Made by a program: the position numbers and the translations under genes
Shown here: piece by piece, positions 39,434 to 47,145 of the stretch
Numbering within the stretch: position 1 is the first letter of the stretch
Layout of the letters: each line of letters begins with the position of its first letter
The notes under the pieces: generated by a model
Databases searched by the model: none
Seen by the model: the letters and a program-made list of their open reading frames with translations, nothing else
What the model was told of the DNA's origin: nothing
Assembly: GCF_900129055.1 (NCBI RefSeq)
Contig: NZ_FQUZ01000015.1
Coordinates: 1 to 64,000 of the forward strand
Source: Lampropedia hyalina DSM 16112
Lineage (GTDB): Bacteria; Pseudomonadota; Gammaproteobacteria; Burkholderiales; Burkholderiaceae_C
Direction: 5' to 3'
Length of the DNA stretch: 64,000 nt

Positions 39434-40573
39434 ATGAATTCGACGCAATCTTCCCCGTCGTCCCAGACGACAGCCATTGGAAAGCATCCCTGTCCTGAAT
39501 GCGGTGGCAATCTGGAGTGGAGTGCTGCCAAACAGGCATTGGTGTGTCCTTACTGTGGAACGATTGCCGATTGGAAGCCTTCGGATGGGGCCGGGGGAAT
39601 GGGCGGGGATGCGGCCATCATCGAGCACGATCTGGAGCAGGCCCTGCGCGATCCTGCTGTGTCACGCCATTGGGGAGGGCAGCGCAAGGAGGTGAAGTGC
39701 CAGAATTGCCATGCCATCTCGGTGTTCGTGGATGGCCGTGTGGCGCAGCGGTGTGACTTCTGTGGTTCCCCGGCGATTGTGGCTCACGAGGAAATGCAGG
39801 ATGCCATCACGCCGCAGAGTATCTTGCCATTCAATGTCAGTGATGGGCAGGTGCGTGATCGCATCCGCCAATGGTATGGGTCACGCTGGTTTGCACCCAA
39901 TCGACTCAAGACGGCTGCCCTGACGGATACGATTCATGGCGTGTATCTGCCATATTGGACGTTCGATGCCCACGCCCATGCGCAGTGGTCTGCCGATGCC
40001 GGGCATTATTACTACACCACCGAGACGTACCGGGACAGCAATGGACAGACGAAGTCCCGGCAGGTGCGGCATGTGCGCTGGACTCCGGCTTCAGGCTCTC
40101 TGTCCCATTTCTTTGACGATACGCTGGTGCCCGGAACCAAGGGCGTGCATCCGAAGCTGTTGCGGCAGGTGGAGCCGTTCCCGACCCAGACCAGTCTGAA
40201 GCCGTATGCGCCAGAGTATGTGCGTGGCTGGACGGTGGAGCGTTACCAGGTCGATTTGCGGCGTGCGGCGCAGTTGGGGCAGAAGCAGATGAGCGAACAG
40301 CTGCACCAGATGTGCGCCCAGCAGGTTCCGGGGGATACCCATCGCAATCTACAAGTGGATGCCCGATACCAAGGGCGAACCTTCAAGCATGTGTTGGTTC
40401 CGGTGTGGCTGGTGCACTATACCTATGGCCGCACAACCTACCAGATCATTGCGAATGGCTATACGGGGCAATTGGCGGGAGAGCGGCCTTACAGTGTCGT
40501 GAAGATTGCCTTGGCTGTTTTGTTGGGTCTGGTGCTGCTGGCTTTGGTGCTGTATTACGGTCAATTGCAGTGA
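39434..40573 (+). CDS. Zinc-ribbon membrane-anchored protein of unknown function
   Basis: 379 residues with two N-terminal four-cysteine zinc ribbons (CPECGGNLEW...CPYCGT at ~20-43 and CQNCHAISVF...CDFCGS at ~88-112). A conserved middle part contains LPYWTFDAHAHAQWSADAGHYYY, and one C-terminal hydrophobic helix (VVKIALAVLLGLVLLALVLYY) is followed by a very short tail. This resembles proteins loosely annotated 'zinc ribbon / primosomal protein N-like', but no helicase motif is present. ATG 39434 is chosen over 39395 because the latter overlaps the terminator hairpin. Probably a tail-anchored inner-membrane protein; function unknown. Confidence 0.75.
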   Translation: MNSTQSSPSSQTTAIGKHPCPECGGNLEWSAAKQALVCPYCGTIADWKPSDGAGGMGGDAAIIEHDLEQALRDPAVSRHWGGQRKEVKCQNCHAISVFVDGRVAQRCDFCGSPAIVAHEEMQDAITPQSILPFNVSDGQVRDRIRQWYGSRWFAPNRLKTAALTDTIHGVYLPYWTFDAHAHAQWSADAGHYYYTTETYRDSNGQTKSRQVRHVRWTPASGSLSHFFDDTLVPGTKGVHPKLLRQVEPFPTQTSLKPYAPEYVRGWTVERYQVDLRRAAQLGQKQMSEQLHQMCAQQVPGDTHRNLQVDARYQGRTFKHVLVPVWLVHYTYGRTTYQIIANGYTGQLAGERPYSVVKIALAVLLGLVLLALVLYYGQLQ

Positions 40574-40587
40574 GTCGGGCAGGAGCA

Positions 40588-40621
40588 TAAAAAATCGCCC
40601 GATTCCTGTACGGAATGGGCG
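40588..40621 (-). terminator. rpoH terminator
   Basis: On the minus strand CGCCCATTCC pairs with GGAATCGGGCG (one bulged G) around TACA, followed by a T-tract (AAAAAA at 40589-40594 on the plus strand). It lies about 50 bp past the rpoH stop. Confidence 0.75.
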
Positions 40622-40668
40622 AAAGGCTGGGGTGGAATAGGGATTTGTCCAGAGATGTTCTGGATGAT

Positions 40669-41625
40669 TCAGGCGGTGGCCATTTCAGCCATCATGGTTT
40701 TTTTCATTTTCTTCATGGCGGCGGCTTCGATCTGGCGAATGCGTTCGGCACTCACGCCGTACTCGGCAGCCAGCTCGTGCAGGGTCATGCCGCCGCTGCC
40801 ATCGTCGTTCACATTGAGCCAACGTTCCTGCACGACACGGCGGCTGCGTTCATCCAGCGCAGCCAGTGCGTTCTGGATGCCGTTGCTGGCAAGGGTGTCG
40901 CGCTCCCGGGCCTCGATGATGGCGGTGGGTTCCTGGCTGCTGTCGGCCAGATAGGCGATGGGGGCGAGGTGTGCCTTGTCGTCATCGTCGTTGGGGGATG
41001 GGTCCAGCAGTACGTCGCCACCGGCCAGCCGCGTCTCCATTTCCATGACTTCTTCGCGCTTGACATTGAGCTGGCGCGCCACCTGGTCGATCTCGTCGTC
41101 GGTCAGGGTGCTGCGGTGGGTGTCTCCGTCCAGCAGGGCAGAGTCGGCCTTGAGTTCGTTTTTCAGCGAGCGCAGATTGAAGAAGAGCTTGCGCTGTGCC
41201 TTGGTGGTGGCCACTTTGACCATGCGCCAGTTCTTGAGGATGTATTCGTGGATTTCGGCCTTGATCCAGTGCAGTGCGTAGCTGACAAGGCGCACGCCCT
41301 GATCGGGGTCGAAGCGGCGCACGGCCTTCATCAGGCCGATATTGCCTTCCTGGATCAGGTCGCCCTGGGGCAGGCCATAGCCGAGGTACTGGCGCGAGAC
41401 GGCCACGACGACGCGCAGGTGAGACATTACCAGCCGACCGGCTGCTTCAACATCGTTGTGTTCACGCAGTCTTCGGGCATAACTCTGCTCTTCCTCCGGG
41501 GTGAGCATGGGCATGCGATTGACGGCAGAGATGTAGGCATCGAGATTGCCCAGCGCGGGCAGAACCGACCACGACGCTGCGTGGGCAGGCAGTGTGGTGG
41601 GGGCAGAGCGTGTGGCAATGGTCAT
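40669..41625 (-). CDS. rpoH: RNA polymerase sigma-32 factor (heat shock)
   Basis: A 318-residue group-3-like sigma factor directing heat-shock promoters. Region 2 includes DAYISAVNRMPMLTPEEE, the core-binding DLIQEGNIGLMKAVRRFDP near residue 90 and VRLVSYALHWIKAEIHEYIL. The RpoH box region QRKLFFNLR is present near residue 135. Region 4 has the helix-turn-helix MTLHELAAEYGVSAERIRQIE near the C-terminus. ATG 41625 has AAAGGA 9 bp upstream, better than GTG 41649. A 251-bp repeat element sits 107 bp upstream, close to where its promoter should be. Confidence 0.96.
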   Translation of the reverse strand: MTIATRSAPTTLPAHAASWSVLPALGNLDAYISAVNRMPMLTPEEEQSYARRLREHNDVEAAGRLVMSHLRVVVAVSRQYLGYGLPQGDLIQEGNIGLMKAVRRFDPDQGVRLVSYALHWIKAEIHEYILKNWRMVKVATTKAQRKLFFNLRSLKNELKADSALLDGDTHRSTLTDDEIDQVARQLNVKREEVMEMETRLAGGDVLLDPSPNDDDDKAHLAPIAYLADSSQEPTAIIEARERDTLASNGIQNALAALDERSRRVVQERWLNVNDDGSGGMTLHELAAEYGVSAERIRQIEAAAMKKMKKTMMAEMATA

Positions 41626-41731
41626 GGGCTTGGTTCCTTTGGCAGGCACAGTGCGGATGAACAGGTGTTTTCAGTATGTCTGGTTATGTTAGCACTGCAT
41701 TGGAGGGTGTGCAGGGCAATTGGTTCCGAAC

Positions 41732-41982
41732 CCAGGGCGATCGCGCTATGTCAAAAGCATCCGGTACGCACCCATTTTTGCCAAACACAAACCCCACTTA
41801 CCCCGTCATGCCGGGCTTGACCCGGCATCCAGTGGCAACGTCTGCCTTGAAAGTCCCGGTAGCCTGGGTCGCGCAATGCTTCTGGATGCCGGGTCAAGCC
41901 CGGCATGACGCCGTGAGTGAGTTTCACCATCAAGCAAATTGTGTAGGAGAAATACTATGTCACCATAGCGCGATCGCCCTGG
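41732..41982. repeat. 251-bp MITE-like element with 19-bp terminal inverted repeats and 12-bp flanking repeats
   Basis: CCAGGGCGATCGCGCTATG (41732-41750) and its exact reverse complement (41964-41982) bound the element. Inside is a second perfect 28-bp inverted repeat, at 41805-41832 and 41882-41909, with core GCCGGGCTTGACCCGGC. GGTTCCGAACCC occurs at 41722-41733 and again at 41981-41992, like a target duplication overlapping the ends by two bases. No coding capacity. It lies between rpoH and the cyd operon, upstream of both the rpoH start and the cyd terminator. A diverged relative is at 51779-51946. Confidence 0.75.
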
Positions 41983-42011
41983 TTCCGAACCCGGTATGGA
42001 CGGTGTTTGCC

Positions 42012-42050
42012 AGAAAAACGAATGCCCCTCTCAACAGGGGCATTCGTTTG
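42012..42050 (-). terminator. cyd operon terminator
   Basis: AAACGAATGCCCCT (42016-42029) and AGGGGCATTCGTTT (42036-42049) form a perfect 14-bp stem around CTCAAC; on the minus strand it ends in a T-run. It lies about 30 bp past the cydX stop. Confidence 0.9.
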
Positions 42051-42079
42051 CGGTGAAGGATGGTTTGTAGCGTATCGGT

Positions 42080-42202
42080 TTATGAGATTTGTTTCTGCTG
42101 TCTGCGTTTGAGATCGTCTTCCGTCATTTCAAACCACATGGCGTTGAGGACGGCGAAAAAGGCTGCGACGGGCAGGCCGAGTAACCAGGCGAAGTACCAC
42201 AT
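42080..42202 (-). CDS. cydX: Cytochrome bd oxidase small subunit CydX
   Basis: A 40-residue single-helix protein (MWYFAWLLGLPVAAFFAVLN then AMWFEMTEDDLKRR). The MWYFAWxLG start and the acidic, basic tail are the CydX signature. It binds CydA and stabilises the haems of the bd oxidase. The start at 42202 has AAGGA 8-12 bp upstream; longer in-frame starts run through spacer DNA. It lies 109 bp after cydB and is the last gene before the operon terminator. Confidence 0.93.
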   Translation of the reverse strand: MWYFAWLLGLPVAAFFAVLNAMWFEMTEDDLKRRQQKQIS

Positions 42203-42311
42203 GTCTGAATTCCTTTCGGGGTGTTGGGTTGGGTGTGGGGTTTGCCTGCCACCCAGGGCAAGGTGGCAGGGCGTGAACATGTTCTATACGTTCCAATAGG
42301 ATGGTTGCCGA

Positions 42312-43469
42312 TCAATAGGCGTGGCCGCGTTCGGCCTCGATTTCCTCGGGGCGTACCTTGCCGCGCATCACCGAATACACCCAGCTGGTGTAGGCCAGGA
42401 TGATGGGGATGAAGATGAGGGAACCCACCAGCATGATGAACAGGATCAGGTGGCTGGACGAGGAATCCCAGACGGTCAGGCTGGCATTGGGCTGCACCGA
42501 GGACGGCAGGATGAACGGGAACATGGAAACGCCTACGCTCAGAATGATGCCGGCAATGCCCACGCCATTGGACAGCAGCGTCAGCAACTCACGCCGTTGG
42601 GTGAATCCCCAGGCGGCGACCAGCGATGCCAGCACGCCCACGGTGGGCACCAGCCACAGCACCGGGGCTGCCTGGTAGTTGGCGAACCAGAGCTGTTCCA
42701 CTCCACCGGTGGCGGTTTTCATCAGCGGGTTGGAAGGGCCGGTGGTGACGACTTCACTGGTGATGCGGTAGCCATCGACGAACAGCCACATCAGGATGCC
42801 CGCCAGGATGTACAGGGCTGGGGTGAGCAGTGCCGCCACGGTGCCTGCACTGCGGCTGCGGGCCTGTACGGCACCGGTGGTTTTCAGTTGCAGCCAGGCG
42901 GCTCCGTGGGCCACCAGCATGGAGACCGACACCAGCCCGCACAGCACGGCAAAGGGATTGAGCAGGCCGAAGAAGGTGCCGTCGTAGTAGATTTGCATGT
43001 CGGGTTCGAGCCGGAAGGGCACGCCCTGCAAGACGTTGCCGATGGCCACGCCGAAGATCAGCGAGGGCACGAAGCCGCCGATGAACAGGCACCAATCCCA
43101 GGTGCTGCGCCAGGTGGGGTTGTCGATCTTGCTGCGGTACTTGAAGCCTACGGGACGCAGGATCAGCGCGAACAGGATGGCGAACATGGCCAGGTAGAAG
43201 CCCGAGAACGAGACGGCATAGAGCTGGGGCCAGGCGGCGAAAATGGCACCGCCGCCCAGAATGAGCCAGACCTGGTTGCCTTCCCAGATGGGGCCGGTGG
43301 TGTTGAGCACCACGCGGCGTTCCACATCGGTGCGGGCGACGAAGGGGCCCAGCGTGCCCACGCCCAGGTCAAAGCCGTCGGTGACGGCAAAGCCCACCAG
43401 CAGGATGCCCAGCAGCAGCCACCAGATGACGCGCAGTACGTCGTAGTTGAGAAGTTCGTGAAGAATCAT
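42312..43469 (-). CDS. cydB: Cytochrome bd ubiquinol oxidase subunit II
   Basis: A 385-residue membrane subunit with about eight to nine helices and no haem ligands of its own. Family segments: VIWWLLLGILLVGFAVTDGFDLGVG at the N-terminus (shown in part) with the conserved Asp residues, VWLILGGGAIFAAWPQLYAV and the C-terminal WVYSVMRGKVRPEEI. It forms the pseudo-dimer with CydA and lies 36 bp after it. Confidence 0.97.
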   Translation of the reverse strand: MILHELLNYDVLRVIWWLLLGILLVGFAVTDGFDLGVGTLGPFVARTDVERRVVLNTTGPIWEGNQVWLILGGGAIFAAWPQLYAVSFSGFYLAMFAILFALILRPVGFKYRSKIDNPTWRSTWDWCLFIGGFVPSLIFGVAIGNVLQGVPFRLEPDMQIYYDGTFFGLLNPFAVLCGLVSVSMLVAHGAAWLQLKTTGAVQARSRSAGTVAALLTPALYILAGILMWLFVDGYRITSEVVTTGPSNPLMKTATGGVEQLWFANYQAAPVLWLVPTVGVLASLVAAWGFTQRRELLTLLSNGVGIAGIILSVGVSMFPFILPSSVQPNASLTVWDSSSSHLILFIMLVGSLIFIPIILAYTSWVYSVMRGKVRPEEIEAERGHAY

Positions 43470-43505
43470 GGTGTTTTTCTCCGTAATGCCAGAACGTGCC
43501 TGACT

Positions 43506-45104
43506 TCAGGATGCCGTGGCGGGGTTTTGGGAGGGCAGGGCATGCAGCGAGGTTTTCATTTCCTCGATGTCCTGTGCGTCCAGTTGCGGGCCTTTGCGAA
43601 TGGCCTTGACCATCAGCTTCATCTCCACCACCAGCAGCACCGAGTAGATGGCAATGAACAGCAGCAGCGTGGTCAGCACCGTGCTGGCACTGAGGTTGGA
43701 GACGGCCACGGCCACTGGCAGCACGCCATCGATGGCCCAGGGCTGGCGACCGAATTCGGCCACGAACCAGCCGCATTCGGCGGCAATCCACGGCAGCGGA
43801 ATGCTGAAGACGGCCACGCGCAGCAACCAGGGGTGGGCATCGAGGCGGTGCCTGGCCGAGAGCCAGAAGAACACAGCGGTCAGCAGAATGAAGAAGAAGC
43901 CCAGTCCCACCATGAGGCGGAAAGCCCAGAACAGCGGCGCGACTTGCGGCACGGTATCCCAGGCGGCTTTTTCGATCATCTCTGGTGTGGCCTGACGGGG
44001 GTCGTCCACATAGCGTTTGAGCAGCAGGGCGTGGCCCAGATCGCGGCCGTGTTCCTCGAAGCGGGCCTTAAGGTCTTCGGGCAGCGGGCTGTGGTAGCCG
44101 TGGGCGCGAATGGCTTCCAGCGCGTCATAGGCCAGCAGGCCGTTGCGGATGCGACCTTCAGCCTGCTCCACCAGATCGTGGATGCCCGGAATCACGGTGG
44201 TGAGCGAGCGCGTGCCGATCAGGCCCATGGCCCATGGGATATGGACGGCGTAGTGGGTTTCGCGCGCTTCCTGGTCGGGAAAGCCAATGGCGGTGAAGGC
44301 GGCGGGAGCCGGTTCGGTTTCCCACATGGCTTCGATGGCGGCCAGTTTCATGCTCTGGTGTTCGCCGGAGAGATAGCCGCTTTCGTCGCCCAGTACCACG
44401 GTGGAGAGCGAGGCAGCCAGCCCGAAGGAGGCCGCTACGGTCATGGAACGCTTGGCCAGATCGGTGTGCCGTCCCTTGAGCAGATACCAGGCCGAGACTC
44501 CCAGCACGAAGACGGCGGCCACCGTGTAGCCCGCCGAGACGGTGTGCACGAACTTGGCCTGCGCCACCGGGTTGAACAGCACATCGTAGAAGCTGGTGAC
44601 TTCCATGCGCATGGTCTGCGGGTTGAAGGCCGAGCCGATCGGGTTCTGCATCCAGCCGTTGGCAATCAGAATCCACAGTGCCGAGAAGTTCGTGCCAATC
44701 GCCATGAACCAGGTCACCAGCAGGTGCTTGATCTTGGAGAGGCGTTCCCAGCCGAAGAAGAACAGGCCCACCAGCGTGGCTTCCATGAAGAAGGCCATCA
44801 GCCCTTCAAAGGCCAGTGGCGCGCCGAAGATGTCGCCCACATAGTGGCTGTAGTAACTCCAGTTCATGCCGAACTGGAATTCCATCACGATGCCGGTGGC
44901 CACACCCACGGCAAAGTTGATGCCGAACAGCGTGCCCCAGAACTTGGTCATCTGTCGCCAGATGGGACGCTTGGTCATCACATACACAGTCTCCATGATG
45001 GCCACCAGGATGGACAGTCCCAGCGTCAGTGGCACGAAGATGAAGTGGTACATCGCCGTCGCGGCGAATTGCAGTCGGGATATTCCGACGATATCGAGTT
45101 CCAT
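43506..45104 (-). CDS. cydA: Cytochrome bd ubiquinol oxidase subunit I
   Basis: A 532-residue catalytic subunit carrying haems b558, b595 and d; it oxidises quinol and reduces O2 with high affinity without pumping protons. The start MELDIVGISRLQFAATAMYHF contains the conserved His ligand. FGRQPWAIDGVLP, the quinol/haem d signature, lies near residue 445, and a periplasmic Q-loop of the long E. coli-like type precedes it. ATG 45104 has AAAGGAGG upstream; the 45128 start lies before that Shine-Dalgarno. The 121-bp gap to cydC contains a palindrome at 45187-45208. Confidence 0.97.
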   Translation of the reverse strand: MELDIVGISRLQFAATAMYHFIFVPLTLGLSILVAIMETVYVMTKRPIWRQMTKFWGTLFGINFAVGVATGIVMEFQFGMNWSYYSHYVGDIFGAPLAFEGLMAFFMEATLVGLFFFGWERLSKIKHLLVTWFMAIGTNFSALWILIANGWMQNPIGSAFNPQTMRMEVTSFYDVLFNPVAQAKFVHTVSAGYTVAAVFVLGVSAWYLLKGRHTDLAKRSMTVAASFGLAASLSTVVLGDESGYLSGEHQSMKLAAIEAMWETEPAPAAFTAIGFPDQEARETHYAVHIPWAMGLIGTRSLTTVIPGIHDLVEQAEGRIRNGLLAYDALEAIRAHGYHSPLPEDLKARFEEHGRDLGHALLLKRYVDDPRQATPEMIEKAAWDTVPQVAPLFWAFRLMVGLGFFFILLTAVFFWLSARHRLDAHPWLLRVAVFSIPLPWIAAECGWFVAEFGRQPWAIDGVLPVAVAVSNLSASTVLTTLLLFIAIYSVLLVVEMKLMVKAIRKGPQLDAQDIEEMKTSLHALPSQNPATAS

Positions 45105-45186
45105 GGCAGGAGCCTCCTTTAGGGTCAAGTGGTGATTTGAGACAAATATTTACAAAAGATTCTTTGCGGTACATCAGCAAAAATCA

Positions 45187-45208
45187 ACAGGTATCAATCT
45201 ATACCTGT
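45187..45208. promoter_or_regulatory. Palindrome between cydC and cydA (operator or weak terminator)
   Basis: ACAGGTAT (45187-45194) and ATACCTGT (45201-45208) are perfect 8-bp arms around CAATCT, about 83-104 bp upstream of the cydA start on the minus strand. It is AT-rich for a terminator but is followed on the minus strand by TGATTTTTG. It could be a repressor site for cydABX or a weak terminator of cydDC. It is not an FNR/ANR box. Confidence 0.45.
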
Positions 45209-45225
45209 CGCCATCATTTCGGGGG

Positions 45226-47145
45226 TTACCCTGAGCGCAATAGTCTGGTAAGTCGCTCGAAGTCGGGCTGGCCCCGTGCGGCGGATTCCGTCAGCCTTCC
45301 GTGCCGCAGGTGCAGCACGCGCTGCGCCAGTGCGGCTTCGCGTTGCAGGTGGGTGGCGATCACCAGCGTGCGGCCACTGGCGGTGGCCTGCTGGTGCAGC
45401 CGGGCGAGTACTTCCGTGGCCGTGGCGGTGTCCAGCCCTTCCGTGGGTTCGTCCAGCAGCCACAATGGCTGGGGCGAGAGGAACAGCCGTGCCAGTGCCA
45501 GACGGCGCGATTGCCCGCCCGACAGCCCCAGCCCGCCTTCGCCCAGCCAGGTGTCCAGCCCGTCGCGGCTCTGGTGGATGTCCTGGGCCAGTCCGGCCGC
45601 TTCCAGTGCCTGCCACAGGGCTGCGTCGTCCAGCGTGAGTTGGGCGAGGTTGAGGTTGCCGCGCACGCTGTCCTGAAACAGTTCGGTGCGCTGGGTCAGC
45701 CATGCGGCGGGCAGGGCTGCCAGCATGCCGTGGTGGCTTGGCAATTCACCGGCGAGCAAGGCCAGCAGCGTGGATTTGCCACAGCCACTGGGGCCAACGA
45801 TGGCCAGGTGTTCGCCACGGCGAATCTCCAGGTTCAGCGGGTGCAGCGCGGGTGGCAAGGGCGTGGATTGTGGCCAGTAGCAGTATTGCAACTGCCGCGC
45901 CTGCACGGCCAGTTCGGCTGGTGGTGGTGGCAAGGCCACGGCTTCGGTGGCGGGCTGGCCGCCTGCATGGCCCAGCGGTTCGGCCAGGCGGCGTGCGGCC
46001 AGCCAGGTTTTTCCCAGCTCCAGCATACCCCGGCGCAATCCGGCAAATGGCTCCGAGGCCGCCAGGGCCAGCAGCACCAGCAGTGCGGCCACGGGCGCGC
46101 CTGCTTGGCCTGTCTGCACCAGCCAGCCTCCGGCCAGCAGGGCGGCGGCCAGCCCCACGCTTTGCGCCAGACTGAATGCCCAGATGCCGCGCACTTCGAT
46201 GCGGTTGAGGGTCTGGTCGATGGTACTGACGCGCGCATCGGCCTGCAACACACGCTGGCGTTGTGCCTGCCACTGCTGCGCCATCAGCAAATCGGTCTGT
46301 CCGGCCACCAGATCGATGGTGCGGCTGCGCAGTCTCTCCAGTGCCTGCGCATGGCGGGCCGAGGGCAGGATGGACTGGCGGCCCATCCACCAAGCAATGC
46401 CCAGCCCCATGCCCGCGAGCCACAGCAGGCTGCCAATGCCCAGCAGCGGGTGCAGAAACCCGGTGAAAATGGCCAGCGCAACGGCTGTGCCCAGCGCGGC
46501 CACGGCAGGCACGAGCAGGCGCAGGTAGAGGTTTTCGAGGGTGTCCAGATCGCGGGTGAGGCGAAACAGCAGCCGTGCCGGACGCAGTTGCAGGGAACCG
46601 GCGGCTTCGGGGCGTGCCCAGCCGTGGAACAGTTTTTCGCGCAGGGCCACCAGCACGGCAAGCGTGGCATCGTGCGTCACCAGCCGTTCGGCGTAGCGCG
46701 AGGCGGTGCGCCCCAGGGCCAGCAGGCGGATGCTGGCCGATGGCGTGAAGACATCGAACATCAGGGCCGTGGCGGTGCTCAGTCCGGCAATGGCGGTGGA
46801 GGTGATGAACCAGCCCGACAGTCCCAGCAGCATGCAGCCCATCAGCGTGGTACACCAGGCCAGCAATAGGCCCAGCAGCAGTGGTTTGCGTTGCTGGGCG
46901 AAGAACTGCCGCAGCATGGCCCACCAAGGGAAGGTCTGCAAAACCCGTTGCGCCGCCCGCATCCCGCCACTGGGCGCATCGCCGCGTTGGCTTTTGCGGT
47001 CAATAGCCTCGCTATTGACCGCAAAATCCGCCTTGCGCTGCATCCCATTGGCGGGCGCGGGCTTACCGCAAGAGTTTTGCAAATCTTCCCAAGCACGGCG
47101 GCGGGCAGTGCGGTGTGACCGAACGGGAGCCGATGCGGGCTTCAT
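45226..47145 (-). CDS. cydC: Thiol-reductant ABC exporter subunit CydC
   Basis: Half of the CydDC exporter that moves cysteine/glutathione or haem-related cargo to the periplasm and is required for assembly of cytochrome bd. The core starts near residue 75 (MLRQFFAQQRKPLLLGLLLAW), with six helices, Walker A GPSGCGKSTLLALLAG, signature LSGGQSRRLALARLF and Walker B LWLLDEPTEGLD. At 639 residues it is ~65 longer than E. coli CydC. The extra N-terminus (residues ~19-73) is encoded by a 163-bp inverted repeat. ATG 47145 overlaps the cydD stop and has GGAG upstream; ATG 46962 would remove most of the insert and remains possible. Confidence 0.9.
   Translation of the reverse strand: MKPASAPVRSHRTARRRAWEDLQNSCGKPAPANGMQRKADFAVNSEAIDRKSQRGDAPSGGMRAAQRVLQTFPWWAMLRQFFAQQRKPLLLGLLLAWCTTLMGCMLLGLSGWFITSTAIAGLSTATALMFDVFTPSASIRLLALGRTASRYAERLVTHDATLAVLVALREKLFHGWARPEAAGSLQLRPARLLFRLTRDLDTLENLYLRLLVPAVAALGTAVALAIFTGFLHPLLGIGSLLWLAGMGLGIAWWMGRQSILPSARHAQALERLRSRTIDLVAGQTDLLMAQQWQAQRQRVLQADARVSTIDQTLNRIEVRGIWAFSLAQSVGLAAALLAGGWLVQTGQAGAPVAALLVLLALAASEPFAGLRRGMLELGKTWLAARRLAEPLGHAGGQPATEAVALPPPPAELAVQARQLQYCYWPQSTPLPPALHPLNLEIRRGEHLAIVGPSGCGKSTLLALLAGELPSHHGMLAALPAAWLTQRTELFQDSVRGNLNLAQLTLDDAALWQALEAAGLAQDIHQSRDGLDTWLGEGGLGLSGGQSRRLALARLFLSPQPLWLLDEPTEGLDTATATEVLARLHQQATASGRTLVIATHLQREAALAQRVLHLRHGRLTESAARGQPDFERLTRLLRSG
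46928..47090. repeat. 163-bp imperfect inverted repeat inside the 5' end of cydC
   Basis: The centre is perfect: TTTTGCGGTCAATAGC (46992-47007), CTC, then its reverse complement (47011-47026). The similarity extends outward to GGGAAGGTCTGCAAAACCC on the left (46928) and its counterpart ending at 47090 on the right, with about 80-bp arms that differ by scattered substitutions and small gaps. It is read in frame as CydC residues ~19-73. Confidence 0.7.

Noticed and set aside
41676-42056. A 126-residue frame between rpoH and cydX.
   Set aside because: It runs through the MITE and the cyd terminator hairpin, its product is encoded largely by inverted repeats, and there is no ribosome binding site.
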